From Candidatus Poribacteria bacterium (lineage in GTDB: Bacteria; Poribacteria; WGA-4E; PCPOR2b): DNA of 64,000 bases. The stretch's first letter is position 1. Each line of letters begins with the position of its first letter. The translations under genes and the position numbers were made by a program. This document shows, piece after piece, positions 52,222-60,658 of the stretch. The stretch covers positions 1 through 64,000 of the forward strand of contig PYIZ01000045.1 of assembly GCA_003635265.1 (NCBI GenBank), in the 5' to 3' direction. The notes under the pieces were generated by a model, which was not told the DNA's origin, searched no databases, and saw only the letters and a list, made by a program, of their open reading frames with translations.

Positions 52222-53817
52222 ATGCAGGCTGATCTGCTGATTCACGATGGAACCGTTATTGATGGCACGGCAGCCCCACCTTTCCGTGCGGACGTGGCGA
52301 TCAAAGATGGCAGAATCGTCGGGGTTGGGACGATCGAAAAACAGGAGGGTGTGCCGTGCATAGATGCCCAAGGTCTCTTTGTCGCGCCCGGCTTCATCGA
52401 TATCCACAGCCATTCCGATTTCACGATGATCCTCGATCCGCGGGCGATGAGTTCCGTAACCCAAGGTGTGACGCTTGAAGTCGTTGGCAACTGTGGTCAT
52501 GGATGTGCGCCCATCGGTGACCCTGAATTGGCAAAGATGAACATCTATGGACACCAAGAGGGGCATGAGATCGGTTGGCGCACGATGGCTGAATACCTCG
52601 ACGCGCTTGAAGCGGGAAAGCCAACGGTCAACGTGGCATCCCTCGTCCCGAATGGTAACCTGCGCCTTGCTGTCGCTGGACTGGTAGATCGCCCCTCAAC
52701 CCCTGATAAACTTAGGCAGATGAAAAACCTGTTAGCGCAAAGCCTAGAGGAAGGGGCGCTCGGCTTTTCCACAGGTCTTGAATACGGACCCGAAAGGGAC
52801 TGTACCGAAGCGGAGATCATCGAACTTTGTCGCGTCCCAGCCGAGACCGGCGGGTTCTATGCAACCCATACCCGCAATCGGGACGGAGAAGCGCAGGAAA
52901 CCATCGCGGAGGCAATCCGAACCGGGGCAACATCGAATCTACCCCTACAGATCTCCCACATCTCCGTAGTCTCACGGCTCGCTGAAGATGGGCGATGGGC
53001 AATCGAAGATGCGCTCAGACAGGTTGACAAAGCACAAGATCGTGGGTTAGATGTCGGTTTTGATATGCACACACGGCTGTTCGGGACTACCAATCTGAGT
53101 GCTGCACTGCCGCCATGGGCGCTGGAAGGGGACACAACCGCCATCGCCGCACGGCTACAGTCGGCTGCCACCCGCCGAGAGTTGAAAACCTATCCCAATA
53201 TCATCACCGCACTGGCGCGGGGGGATTGGAACAACATCGTCCTCTTTGAGGGCAAAGCGCACCCTGAATTTTCCCGGAGGAGCATCGCTGAAATCAGTGA
53301 GTTGACCGGCGTTGATCCGTTCGATGCTATCTACAACCTCCTGCTTGCTGAAATCGACGATCTCCACAGCCTGATGATTATCGCCTTCACTTATCGGGAG
53401 GAGGATATCCGCATCGCCTTTGAACACCCTAGTTGTATGGTTGGTTCCGATGCCACCGCACTGGGGACCGACGGTCCGTTGGCGGGGGTATCGTTCCACG
53501 GCGCGTATACATGGGCGTCTTGGTTCTACCGGCACTTTGTGCGGGATAAAAGGACGCTTAGTGCTCAGGAGGCTATCCGTCGCATCACATCGTTGCCAGC
53601 CAACCGACTCGGTTTGGCCGATCGGGGTGTCCTTCGGGTGGGGGCATGTGCGGATGTCGCAATTTTCGATCCAGACACCTTCGCGGATCAGGGCACCACC
53701 TTTGAACCGAACCAGACCGCCGTCGGTATGCACCATGTTATTGTCAATGGAAAAATGGTTCTCAAAGATGGGAAGTTGACAGGGAAACGTAGTGGACAGG
53801 TCCTGCGGCGAACATAA
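52222..53817 (+). CDS. D-aminoacylase-like amidohydrolase
   Basis: 531 residues. Amidohydrolase fold with LIHDGTVIDGTAAPPFRADV, VAPGFIDIHSHSDFT (metal His, about 60), VGNCGHGCAP (about 92; bridging Cys typical of D-aminoacylases), FSTGLEYGP, and the late GSDATALGTDGP (Asp, about 412). Family members remove acyl groups from N-acyl-D-amino acids. The gene is intact, but IS982 sits only one base beyond its stop codon. Confidence 0.9.
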   Translation: MQADLLIHDGTVIDGTAAPPFRADVAIKDGRIVGVGTIEKQEGVPCIDAQGLFVAPGFIDIHSHSDFTMILDPRAMSSVTQGVTLEVVGNCGHGCAPIGDPELAKMNIYGHQEGHEIGWRTMAEYLDALEAGKPTVNVASLVPNGNLRLAVAGLVDRPSTPDKLRQMKNLLAQSLEEGALGFSTGLEYGPERDCTEAEIIELCRVPAETGGFYATHTRNRDGEAQETIAEAIRTGATSNLPLQISHISVVSRLAEDGRWAIEDALRQVDKAQDRGLDVGFDMHTRLFGTTNLSAALPPWALEGDTTAIAARLQSAATRRELKTYPNIITALARGDWNNIVLFEGKAHPEFSRRSIAEISELTGVDPFDAIYNLLLAEIDDLHSLMIIAFTYREEDIRIAFEHPSCMVGSDATALGTDGPLAGVSFHGAYTWASWFYRHFVRDKRTLSAQEAIRRITSLPANRLGLADRGVLRVGACADVAIFDPDTFADQGTTFEPNQTAVGMHHVIVNGKMVLKDGKLTGKRSGQVLRRT

Positions 53818-53838
53818 GATAACGCAAGTTGCTAGTGT

Positions 53839-54660
53839 TTATTTGATGATAAGTGTAATCATAGTAGCAATGAGAAACAAAAGGACCTTTATCTCAAATC
53901 CAGCGGCAGTCACGGCATGAATAGAGCGGGGTAGCCGTTGGGTGATTAGACTGTTTGTCACCTCTATCCGCTTCCTATGGTGATGGTGTATATAAACTTC
54001 GCACGCTTGATATTGCCGTTTGCTGTTCTTTTTGCGCAACGGTTTGAGCATAATACCGGCTTCAGCTAACGCATCTTCAATCCCATAATTACAGTAGGCT
54101 TTATCTGCATAAACGGTTGCCCCTTGAGGCAAGTCAAACGGATAACACCGCAACCCTAAAACATCACCAAAACTGCCCGGTGTTAAGAAAAACTCAACCG
54201 GTATACCACTTTCAGTAACCATCAGATGCAGTTTGAGTCCATAGAAGTATCTCCGTTTGCTGGTTATCCTACCGCGCCATACTTCACCTTGATAAAGTTT
54301 GGCATTAGAGATACGAATGGGGTCACACGCTGGGACGGGATACGAGTCGATGACATAGAGTTGGTCTGGGTTTTGGGCTTTACAGCCTGTGGCAAGTGAT
54401 TCAAAAAGTGTCTGAAACATCGGTGCAATTTGATGGAGTCTTCGATTGAATCGTGGTTTACTGAGCATATTGGGAATATATCCCTGCTCTTTGAGTAGCT
54501 GTCGTGCCCGCTGTTGATTGCCACCGAACAGTTCGGCTGCGACTAAGGCAGTGGTCATTACTTCTGCGGCAGACATTTTGGCTCTTGGGTCGTCTTGGTA
54601 TCGGTGTTGAATTAACAGATCGTCACAAAGTGTATAAAATGCTACGATGACTAAGTCCAT
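53839..54660 (-). CDS. IS982-family transposase
   Basis: 273 residues, full length for the family. DDE residues are likely in VIDSYPVPAC (about 98), YADKAYCNYGIED (about 180) and RIEVTNSLI (about 231); RRYFYGLKLHLMVTESGIPV and FLTPGSFGD are IS982 hallmarks. AGGAG precedes the ATG. The start codon lies inside an 11-bp inverted repeat and overlaps the end of a possible leader ORF, so translation may be limited. Confidence 0.9.
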   Translation of the reverse strand: MDLVIVAFYTLCDDLLIQHRYQDDPRAKMSAAEVMTTALVAAELFGGNQQRARQLLKEQGYIPNMLSKPRFNRRLHQIAPMFQTLFESLATGCKAQNPDQLYVIDSYPVPACDPIRISNAKLYQGEVWRGRITSKRRYFYGLKLHLMVTESGIPVEFFLTPGSFGDVLGLRCYPFDLPQGATVYADKAYCNYGIEDALAEAGIMLKPLRKKNSKRQYQACEVYIHHHHRKRIEVTNSLITQRLPRSIHAVTAAGFEIKVLLFLIATMITLIIK

Positions 54661-54719
54661 GGAATTCTCCTATTTATGAGTCTTGTTTGGGTAAACAAAT
54701 ACTCTAATGGAAATTCCAT
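54651..54719 (-). CDS. Possible 22-codon leader ORF overlapping the transposase start
   Basis: ATG at 54719 (complement) begins MEFPLEYLFTQTR and ends in TAG at 54651-54653, nine bases past the transposase start, in another frame. Both ATGs are in CCATGG within the arms TCCATGGAATT/AATTCCATGGA. Coupled or attenuated translation is possible; no separate ribosome site was seen for the leader. Confidence 0.35.
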   Translation of the reverse strand: MEFPLEYLFTQTRLINRRIPWT

Positions 54720-54764
54720 GGATATTCAACTAGCAACTTGCGTTATATATCATAATCCTGTATC

Positions 54765-55061
54765 TCAATTATCTTTTTTCTTTAGTGAGACCTTTTTGGG
54801 TGGACGCGCCTTGATTTCCTTATCCTCGAAAAATTGTTCCAACGCATAGTTGACCACTTCCGAAATCCGCCGCCGTTCCCAGTAAGCGTATCCCCGCAGT
54901 TTAGCAATTAAGTCCACATGAATATGATATGTCTGGCGTTTGGTCCCAACAGTCCCCGTCCAAGCGCCTGAGAATAGCGCACTTCTTTCGTTCAAAGACG
55001 CAGGGTTGTTCTTCGCGTTGTCGGAACATTCTCTCTGATTCATATCCGTTTTCTTTTTCAT
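54765..55061 (-). CDS. Ribbon-helix-helix-like DNA-binding protein
   Basis: 98 residues; AGGAGAG precedes the ATG. Residues about 42-80 (TYHIHVDLIAKLRGYAYWER, then ISEVVNYALEQFFED) match a ribbon-helix-helix fold of Arc/CopG/ParG type. The tail is basic (PPKKVSLKKKDN). Residues 9-20 are encoded by a repeat shared with the upstream spacer, which suggests a late N-terminal addition. No toxin is adjacent. Regulator or antitoxin. Confidence 0.7.
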   Translation of the reverse strand: MKKKTDMNQRECSDNAKNNPASLNERSALFSGAWTGTVGTKRQTYHIHVDLIAKLRGYAYWERRRISEVVNYALEQFFEDKEIKARPPKKVSLKKKDN

Positions 55062-55192
55062 AATAAATCTCTCCTAATTGCGATAATAAGAATACCAACC
55101 TACGACATAAAAATCCAGTTGTTTTTAGGAGTTTGGACTTAATGTGTCCAGACTTCTTCAAAAACGGGTTGTTCTTCGTATTGTCGGAACAA
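55003..55192. repeat. Two direct copies of a GGTTGTTCTTCG...TTGTCGGAACA repeat
   Basis: Copies at about 55003-55028 and 55165-55190 differ in a few bases; each has TTGTTC and GAACA arms facing each other. The first copy is within the 5' end of the RHH gene, so they could be operators or a small repeat. Confidence 0.55.
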
Positions 55193-55342
55193 TTTTTCTG
55201 CTCCAAACCCGTTAAAAACCGGTTGCACATTGAAGGCAAGACGGTTTATACTGTACATTGTTTCGTTTGATTGCAAGCCTCGGGTTCCCTTATCTTTAGA
55301 GATTCCGTCCCCAAAGATGGGTCTGAATTGGCAGGCGCACAA

Positions 55343-56950
55343 ATGTCAAAAGTCGATACCCTCCTCAAGCTGATTGCCTATCAAAAGCAGCACCCCCAAG
55401 CCAGCGACGAAGAGATCGCCCAAGGGATTGGAATTTCTGCGCGACATGTCAGACGGTGCCAAAAAGAGGTGAACCTTCTTAAACACCAGTTGGCTGAACC
55501 AGCCCTGCAACCGGGGCAGATCCAATTTATGCTATCATTGCTGAACCGGCGGGAACCGGATCAGAAGGAGATCGCCCAGCAGCTTCAAAAACAGATGGGG
55601 GTCTCCTACACCGGAACCCTTCGGATCAAACAACCCAATGAGCAGACACCTCTGAGCTGGCTTGAGATCGGGGAGTTGAGTTCCTCCCTGGAAATGGGGT
55701 CCTTAGAGCGTCCGGACCCGATCCTGAGTTACTGGCTGCACCGGTTATGCTATGATCCCCTCCTGATGTCCTACTGGAACGGGGAGATCGAAGGACGGCT
55801 TGCAATCGGTTGCGAACCTGTGAAGGGAAATTCGCAATGGCAGCTGACGTTGAGAGACGACCTCCGCTGGAGCGATGGGAAGCCGATCACCCTCGAAGAG
55901 GTTATCACCGCGTTTTACGAGAGCCGCATTACTCCGACTATCGAAAAGATTAAACCGGATGGCAAAACCCAACTTCGGATCCAACTCTCTCAAGAAGCAC
56001 CGCTCTTTCCCTTTCATTTGCGCAGTATCTGCCCCGTCCCCTCTCATTCTTCCCAACCCTATCGCGTAATCTCAGGAGCCTACCGGGTGAAGCGTTTCAG
56101 CCCGGATGCGATGGACTTGCGTTTTGAACAGAATTCGGATTACTATCGCGGAGGGGACAGCAGCATTGACTGGTTAACCTTGAGGCGTTTCACACACCCC
56201 GCCAATGCCATTAAGGCGGTTGAGAACGGCACACTGGATCTGCTTTCGATCCATCTCCATTCGATGCAGTCTCTCTACCAATTCCCAACGACGGTGCCTT
56301 GTCAACAGTGGCCCTTTTTTGGAGAAACCTACTATGCCCTATTTCTCAACCGTCAGCACGAGCCTCTATCGGATGAAAGGAACTGTAGGATCCTTAAAGA
56401 AGCGATTGATTATCGGGCAATCAACCTCTATCTGCGCATGGGACAGGTTGTTGAGGAAGAAAACCTCTCACCACTTCCTCACTCTCCCTTTGATATTCGG
56501 ATTGCCGGTTCGATCGGTGTCTTTCGCTATTTAGCTTATCTGATCGGAAAGTCAGTGGGCTCTTCTGTGGTGAATCCTATCTCTGTCAAAGGAGAGATAC
56601 CGGAAGAAGCGGATGCCTTTTTAACTCAACCCCTTTTTGGTTTTTGGTACAGCAACCTGTCGCTATTCTTCCATTCCGAGGGAGAACACAACTTTTTCGG
56701 CTATTCCAATCCCCAGGTTGACGAAATGTTCTCCCAACTCGACGCAACAGCAAACCCGGGAACCAGAAGGAGGATTGGGCGGCAGGTCTTGTCCATCGTA
56801 CAGGAAGATTTTGCGGTGATCCTGTTGGCACCCTGCTTCCTATATACACTCTCGCCGTTAGAAATCCAGTTCGATTATAATCTTACCCACCTGATCGATC
56901 TGATTCAAAACGTGAGCCAACTCACCGTGGAACGCCATCGCTCAAGTTAG
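55343..56950 (+). CDS. SgrR-like transcription regulator with fused solute-binding domain
   Basis: 535 residues from ATG 55343; the frame is open to a TTG at 55271. Residues 1-55 form a helix-turn-helix (DEEIAQGIGISARHVRRCQK). Residues about 130-520 are an SBP_bac_5-like peptide/sugar-binding domain with DDLRWSDGKPITLEEVITAF and FGYSNPQVDEMFSQLDATAN. This is the SgrR design, in which a former periplasmic binding protein works as an intracellular ligand sensor. No transporter is adjacent; target and ligand unknown. Confidence 0.85.
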   Translation: MSKVDTLLKLIAYQKQHPQASDEEIAQGIGISARHVRRCQKEVNLLKHQLAEPALQPGQIQFMLSLLNRREPDQKEIAQQLQKQMGVSYTGTLRIKQPNEQTPLSWLEIGELSSSLEMGSLERPDPILSYWLHRLCYDPLLMSYWNGEIEGRLAIGCEPVKGNSQWQLTLRDDLRWSDGKPITLEEVITAFYESRITPTIEKIKPDGKTQLRIQLSQEAPLFPFHLRSICPVPSHSSQPYRVISGAYRVKRFSPDAMDLRFEQNSDYYRGGDSSIDWLTLRRFTHPANAIKAVENGTLDLLSIHLHSMQSLYQFPTTVPCQQWPFFGETYYALFLNRQHEPLSDERNCRILKEAIDYRAINLYLRMGQVVEEENLSPLPHSPFDIRIAGSIGVFRYLAYLIGKSVGSSVVNPISVKGEIPEEADAFLTQPLFGFWYSNLSLFFHSEGEHNFFGYSNPQVDEMFSQLDATANPGTRRRIGRQVLSIVQEDFAVILLAPCFLYTLSPLEIQFDYNLTHLIDLIQNVSQLTVERHRSS

Positions 56951-57156
56951 GGCGTGTGGACATTTTGGTGTCGCCAATTGGGAAACGCTGGGAGCCTGTT
57001 GATACGGTGAGGACTATCAAAATGTCAACAGAACCTCGCACACGTAACCCCGATGTTACGAGCATGAAATTGTTTGACTTTGAAATCGGATTCCATTACA
57101 ATCAGTAAAATTTTACTTCTTTGCACAATGTATGACCATTTCAAAAGGAGCAGTTT
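56951..57156. other. Spacer with facing TAGGGCGTG/GACATTTTG boxes and a promoter
   Basis: TTAGGGCGTGTGGACATTTTGG (56947 on) faces CTATCAAAATGTCAACA (57015-57031). The box also occurs at 488-511 and 13496-13513. A promoter follows. Confidence 0.55.
57074..57102 (+). promoter_or_regulatory. Sigma-70-like promoter
   Basis: TTGACT (57074-57079), 17-base spacer, TACAAT (57097-57102), 55 bases ahead of the dehydrogenase start. Confidence 0.62.
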
Positions 57157-58242
57157 ATGACCACGCCATCTTTCACCCGATCTACCCCACAAGACCTTGT
57201 CCGCGTTGGTGTGATAGCCGGTCCCGGCGGACACATGCACGGTATCTGGGGCAATACAATGAACCCACCTGCGGGTCAGATTCGCACGACAGGTATGCTG
57301 CTGACACACGCTTGGACTATTAGACCTGATATGGCGGAGCGATTGAATTCACTGTTTCAAGGCGTCGAAATTGTCCAACACCCCGCTGATATGATTGGCA
57401 AGATTGATGGCGTGTACATTGACGATGTCACTGCGATTTCGTTGTATCCGCTGTTTGCAAAACCCTTCCTTGAAGCAGGTGTTCCAACGTTTGTCAATCG
57501 TCCGTTTGCTACCTCCCTAGCGAAGGGACAGGCTATGGTGGATTTGGCGGCAAAACATGGCACTCCGCTCTTGACCGCATCAACGTGGGAATATACCGAA
57601 AGCGTGGGCGATCTGCGTGCGAAAGCTGCCGACATGAACGATATCAAAGGCTATGTGGCACACAATTCGATGAGCGATTACTATTCGCATGGGCTGCACG
57701 GTGTATGGTATATCCACGCTGTATTGCGAGACGAGATAAAGAAAGGTCGGGGAAGAATGACAGGTGCGGCATATCACACCCCTAATTGGCGAAAGCCTAA
57801 TGGTCTCGTAGTGTATGAGCATGATCATCCGACGCATCCATACTACGGCTCATTGGAATTGGTGAGTGGTGCGGATGCACAGGGATATATGCGTATTTTT
57901 GGCGATCACCAAGGTGATGCGGAGGGCAAGATACCGGGGCGTCCGGGGCATTTCCGCTATAACACATGGAATGCCTTGCAGCTGGTTATTCAGGAGATGT
58001 TTGAAACAGGCGAATCGCCGGAGACCGGCGACGACTTAATGGAAAAATTGACGATGTTTCTCCTACCGTTCTATTCGATTCTGGAACGTGGTGGAAACTT
58101 TGTTCGCCGTGAGGAACTGGGTGATTGGGAGGTTCCGAATCCATCGCCGGTATTGATGGAAGACGGAGAACCAACGGATAGCGCATTCCAACACCCGTAC
58201 ACCGAGGCGGAATTAAACGCTGTTGAACGTATGTTGTCATGA
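57157..58242 (+). CDS. Divergent Gfo/Idh/MocA-like oxidoreductase
   Basis: 361 residues, AAAGGAGC upstream. The Rossmann strand VRVGVIAGPGGHMHGIWGN lacks the usual GxGxxG spacing. The EKP position reads FVNRPFATSLAKG (about 111), so Glu-Lys are replaced by Asn-Arg before Pro. The substrate half has SDYYSHGLHGVWYIHAVL. Either an NAD(P) enzyme with altered catalysis or a non-enzymatic homolog. It precedes the UxuA-like isomerase on the same strand. Confidence 0.72.
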   Translation: MTTPSFTRSTPQDLVRVGVIAGPGGHMHGIWGNTMNPPAGQIRTTGMLLTHAWTIRPDMAERLNSLFQGVEIVQHPADMIGKIDGVYIDDVTAISLYPLFAKPFLEAGVPTFVNRPFATSLAKGQAMVDLAAKHGTPLLTASTWEYTESVGDLRAKAADMNDIKGYVAHNSMSDYYSHGLHGVWYIHAVLRDEIKKGRGRMTGAAYHTPNWRKPNGLVVYEHDHPTHPYYGSLELVSGADAQGYMRIFGDHQGDAEGKIPGRPGHFRYNTWNALQLVIQEMFETGESPETGDDLMEKLTMFLLPFYSILERGGNFVRREELGDWEVPNPSPVLMEDGEPTDSAFQHPYTEAELNAVERMLS

Positions 58243-58272
58243 TAACCCTTGGTGCTAATTGGTGCAGATATT

Positions 58273-58372
58273 GATTTAGAGTTCATTAGTTCAAAAGTTC
58301 ATTAATGTACTAGTGAACTAGTGCACCAATGAACCAATTATTTTTACGTTTCACGTTTTACGTTTTACTCTT
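58273..58372. repeat. 8-bp array followed by 7-bp array
   Basis: GTTCATTAGTTC, AATGTACTAGTGAACTAGTG and CCAATGAACCAA (58280-58340) are followed at once by TTTTACGTTTCACGTTTTAC (58343 on). One of the clearest co-located pairs. Confidence 0.78.
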
Positions 58373-58450
58373 GTTCTTTGACCGGCGAGCGTATCAACAA
58401 TTGCAGAATAGCCCCAGCGGTTAGTAGTAGACCAATTAGGAGGATAAGCC

Positions 58451-59260
58451 ATGAGAGTCGGTATACACGCAGGTTCTAGCAGTGCGGACGAAATTGCAGT
58501 GAGTTGTCGCGATGCAGGTGTGAACGAGATTTTTCTCGGCGCAGGTTCGGTTCCGGGTGCCTCAGACCGGGGGTATATGACGTCGGACGACTTCAAGCCG
58601 TTCGGGGATATGCTTCAAGAGCGCGGGGTTCAGGTATCAGGGATGATTGCGCCGCCACCTTCCAGAGAAGCGGTGCTCGGCGAAAATGAGTCAGAATTGG
58701 ATGCCCTATGCCAAACGCTGCGCGGGATCGGGGAATCCGGCGTTGATGTTGTGCTTTTCTATCCGTTAGATCGGTTAATCTATTTTGATGAATATCACCC
58801 CGGTAGACCGCTAATGGTAATGCCGGGTGAGGACGGGTGGGATACAGTTATTCAATTCTTCAGGCGAGTGGTGAGCGTAGCGGACGAGGTGAATCTGAAG
58901 CTAGCAAACCATCTATGGGCGGTCGATGTGCTGCATGAGGTTTGGGAGACAGTGCCAAGCCCCAATAACGGCGTGACCTACTGCCAAGGGATGTCTCTCT
59001 TTGGCGAAGATCCACATTCACCCGTTGAAACATGGGGAATGGATCGAATCTTTTTCTGTCACGCTCGTAATCAGGTTAGGCATAGTCAGGTCATGAGGGA
59101 CCATGACGAGGTGCCTTTAGATAGCGGTGATGTGGACATCGCCCGATGTGTAAGGGCGTTGCTTAAGGCGGAATACGATGGGCTAATCATTCCCGAACAT
59201 CTCGGTCCCCAAAGTATCCCCGATGCCGTTGCCTATCTAAAAGGGTTGATTGACGGCTAA
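58451..59260 (+). CDS. Mannonate dehydratase / sugar isomerase-like TIM barrel
   Basis: 269 residues; TAGGAGGA upstream. TIM-barrel pattern with VGIHAGSSSADEIAVSCRDA at the start, LKLANHLWAVD (about 150), VTYCQGMSLFGED (about 175), IFFCHARNQV (about 197) and LIIPEHLGP (about 252), the His/Cys/Asp positions matching UxuA-type mannonate dehydratases and xylose-isomerase-like proteins. It is shorter than true UxuA, so a related epimerase or dehydratase is likely. Confidence 0.75.
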   Translation: MRVGIHAGSSSADEIAVSCRDAGVNEIFLGAGSVPGASDRGYMTSDDFKPFGDMLQERGVQVSGMIAPPPSREAVLGENESELDALCQTLRGIGESGVDVVLFYPLDRLIYFDEYHPGRPLMVMPGEDGWDTVIQFFRRVVSVADEVNLKLANHLWAVDVLHEVWETVPSPNNGVTYCQGMSLFGEDPHSPVETWGMDRIFFCHARNQVRHSQVMRDHDEVPLDSGDVDIARCVRALLKAEYDGLIIPEHLGPQSIPDAVAYLKGLIDG

Positions 59261-59272
59261 ATCCAGATTACA

Positions 59273-59366
59273 GATGAAACGTGAAACGTAAAACGTAATA
59301 AAAAGCGCGCCACAGGGTTCACTAGTTCATTCGCTTATTAATGAACTAGTGAACCAATGAACCAAC
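59273..59366. repeat. 7-bp array followed by 8-bp array
   Basis: GATGAAACGTGAAACGTAAA (59274 on) and then TTCACTAGTTCATTCGC with AATGAACTAGTGAACCAATG (to 59366). The array reaches the stop codon of the LarA-like gene on the minus strand. Confidence 0.78.
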
Positions 59367-60629
59367 TTAGCGGGACCAGACCGACTGATAGAGTCCCTCT
59401 GTCCCTTCCTCTGCTGGATAAGCGATTGCTGCAGATGGGTATACCGCCACCTTGGGTTTCTGGTCGCGATATATCTGCTTCAACATATCCAGGATCTCAT
59501 CCCACGAATCCATTAATTTGGCTCTGGGTTGGGATTCCAAGACCTCCATCGGACCCACAGCGTCAGAGAAGAGGATATAATCCCAATCCTCGGATCTAAC
59601 CAGCGGCTTCCGTTCTTCGCGTTCCTGGTTCTCAGCCTCACGGCGAAGCCTCGACCCAATGATGCCCGCTCGGTGATAGCATACACCTTCATCTCCGGAG
59701 GACACCAAGATGCGCGTTGCTTCCGGCGATGCGTGTCGCATGGGCCACCCACCGATTTGTCCATAGCTGAGGTCATGGTCACGTGGATAGCCGGTAGTGA
59801 TCACAATATCGGCATCGTTCATCGGCGTGACCGCATAGGCGACTCTTGAGGTCTCAACAGCAGCGCGATGGGCATCAACCAAGTCTCCGACGAAGAGCGC
59901 GGTAATCTCTCGCCTGTCGTTAAGGGTGGTTATTACCGTTGTATTCACCCCTAGCATTCGGGCGGCTTCCTCGGAGTTGAGCCGAAATTCATTCTCGACG
60001 TTCCCCGCATTTCCGCCGCTTTCCATCGTTCCGTGTGCAGTGCTGATGGTTTTGTGGTTCGACACGCCGGGGATGACAATTTTCCCACCACCGCTAAACG
60101 CTGCGGTACCGTGGGGCCAAGCGCCTCCGACGCCAATTTTTACATCACAATCTACCACCCACTGGTTGCAGTGGAGCGGAACCCCACGCGAGGTCTCGCC
60201 TATGTAGATGTAGGCGTCGTCTAACTCGTTCTGCTTGACACGAAAACGGCGCACAGTATCCTCGCCCAATTTCTTCACGAGGTCAGCGTGCTTCATGCTT
60301 CTGTGACAGCCGAAGCCCATGAAGAAAATGATGTTTTCTTCGGAGATACCGCCCTCCTGAAGCTCCTCTAGGATAAAGGGGATAACTTCTGAGGAAGGGG
60401 TTGGACGGGTTAAATCATCGCAAATGATGACAGCGCTGTTTTGACCCTGTGCTATTTCCGCAATGCGCGGCGACCCAATCGGTTCATGGAACGCCTGCCG
60501 CAGCTGGTCTTGAGTCAGCACCGGATGCTTTTCATACGCTATGACGTTGATGTCCCAATCGTCGGGAAACGTCAAGTCGACTTCTCTATCGCCATACCAA
60601 GCACCCGTTAAAACTTGAACTGATTGCAT
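59367..60629 (-). CDS. LarA-type (DUF2088) nickel-pincer racemase/epimerase homolog, copy 2
   Basis: 420 residues. LarA-family motifs: CDDLTRPTPSSEV (about 70-82), FMGFGCHRSM (about 104), WPHGTAAFSGGGKIVIPGVS (about 174-193; His and Lys of the pincer-cofactor site) and HKTISTAHG. LarA racemises lactate; homologs act on other 2-hydroxy acids. The larB/C/E genes that build the cofactor are not in the window. Tandem with the next copy, 29 bases apart. Confidence 0.87.
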   Translation of the reverse strand: MQSVQVLTGAWYGDREVDLTFPDDWDINVIAYEKHPVLTQDQLRQAFHEPIGSPRIAEIAQGQNSAVIICDDLTRPTPSSEVIPFILEELQEGGISEENIIFFMGFGCHRSMKHADLVKKLGEDTVRRFRVKQNELDDAYIYIGETSRGVPLHCNQWVVDCDVKIGVGGAWPHGTAAFSGGGKIVIPGVSNHKTISTAHGTMESGGNAGNVENEFRLNSEEAARMLGVNTTVITTLNDRREITALFVGDLVDAHRAAVETSRVAYAVTPMNDADIVITTGYPRDHDLSYGQIGGWPMRHASPEATRILVSSGDEGVCYHRAGIIGSRLRREAENQEREERKPLVRSEDWDYILFSDAVGPMEVLESQPRAKLMDSWDEILDMLKQIYRDQKPKVAVYPSAAIAYPAEEGTEGLYQSVWSR

Positions 60630-60658
60630 ATTTGTCTCCTTCTATGTAGAGCCGTACT

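Larger units (their letters stand above)
53819..54746. mobile_element. IS982-family insertion sequence, apparently complete
   Basis: About 928 bp bounded by perfect 18-bp inverted repeats, ATAACGCAAGTTGCTAGT (53819-53836) and its complement (54729-54746). It carries one transposase on the minus strand. The left end is one base beyond the stop of the D-aminoacylase-like gene. A target duplication is not clear (CATAAG on the left, ATATCA on the right). Confidence 0.85.

Noticed and set aside
55139..55342. Small minus-strand ORFs upstream of the RHH gene
   Set aside because: They consist largely of the 26-base repeat read in other frames, without a ribosome site.
8543..59366. Could the 7/8-bp arrays be CRISPR?
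   Set aside because: Units are far too short, there are no unique spacers of constant length, and no cas genes are present.
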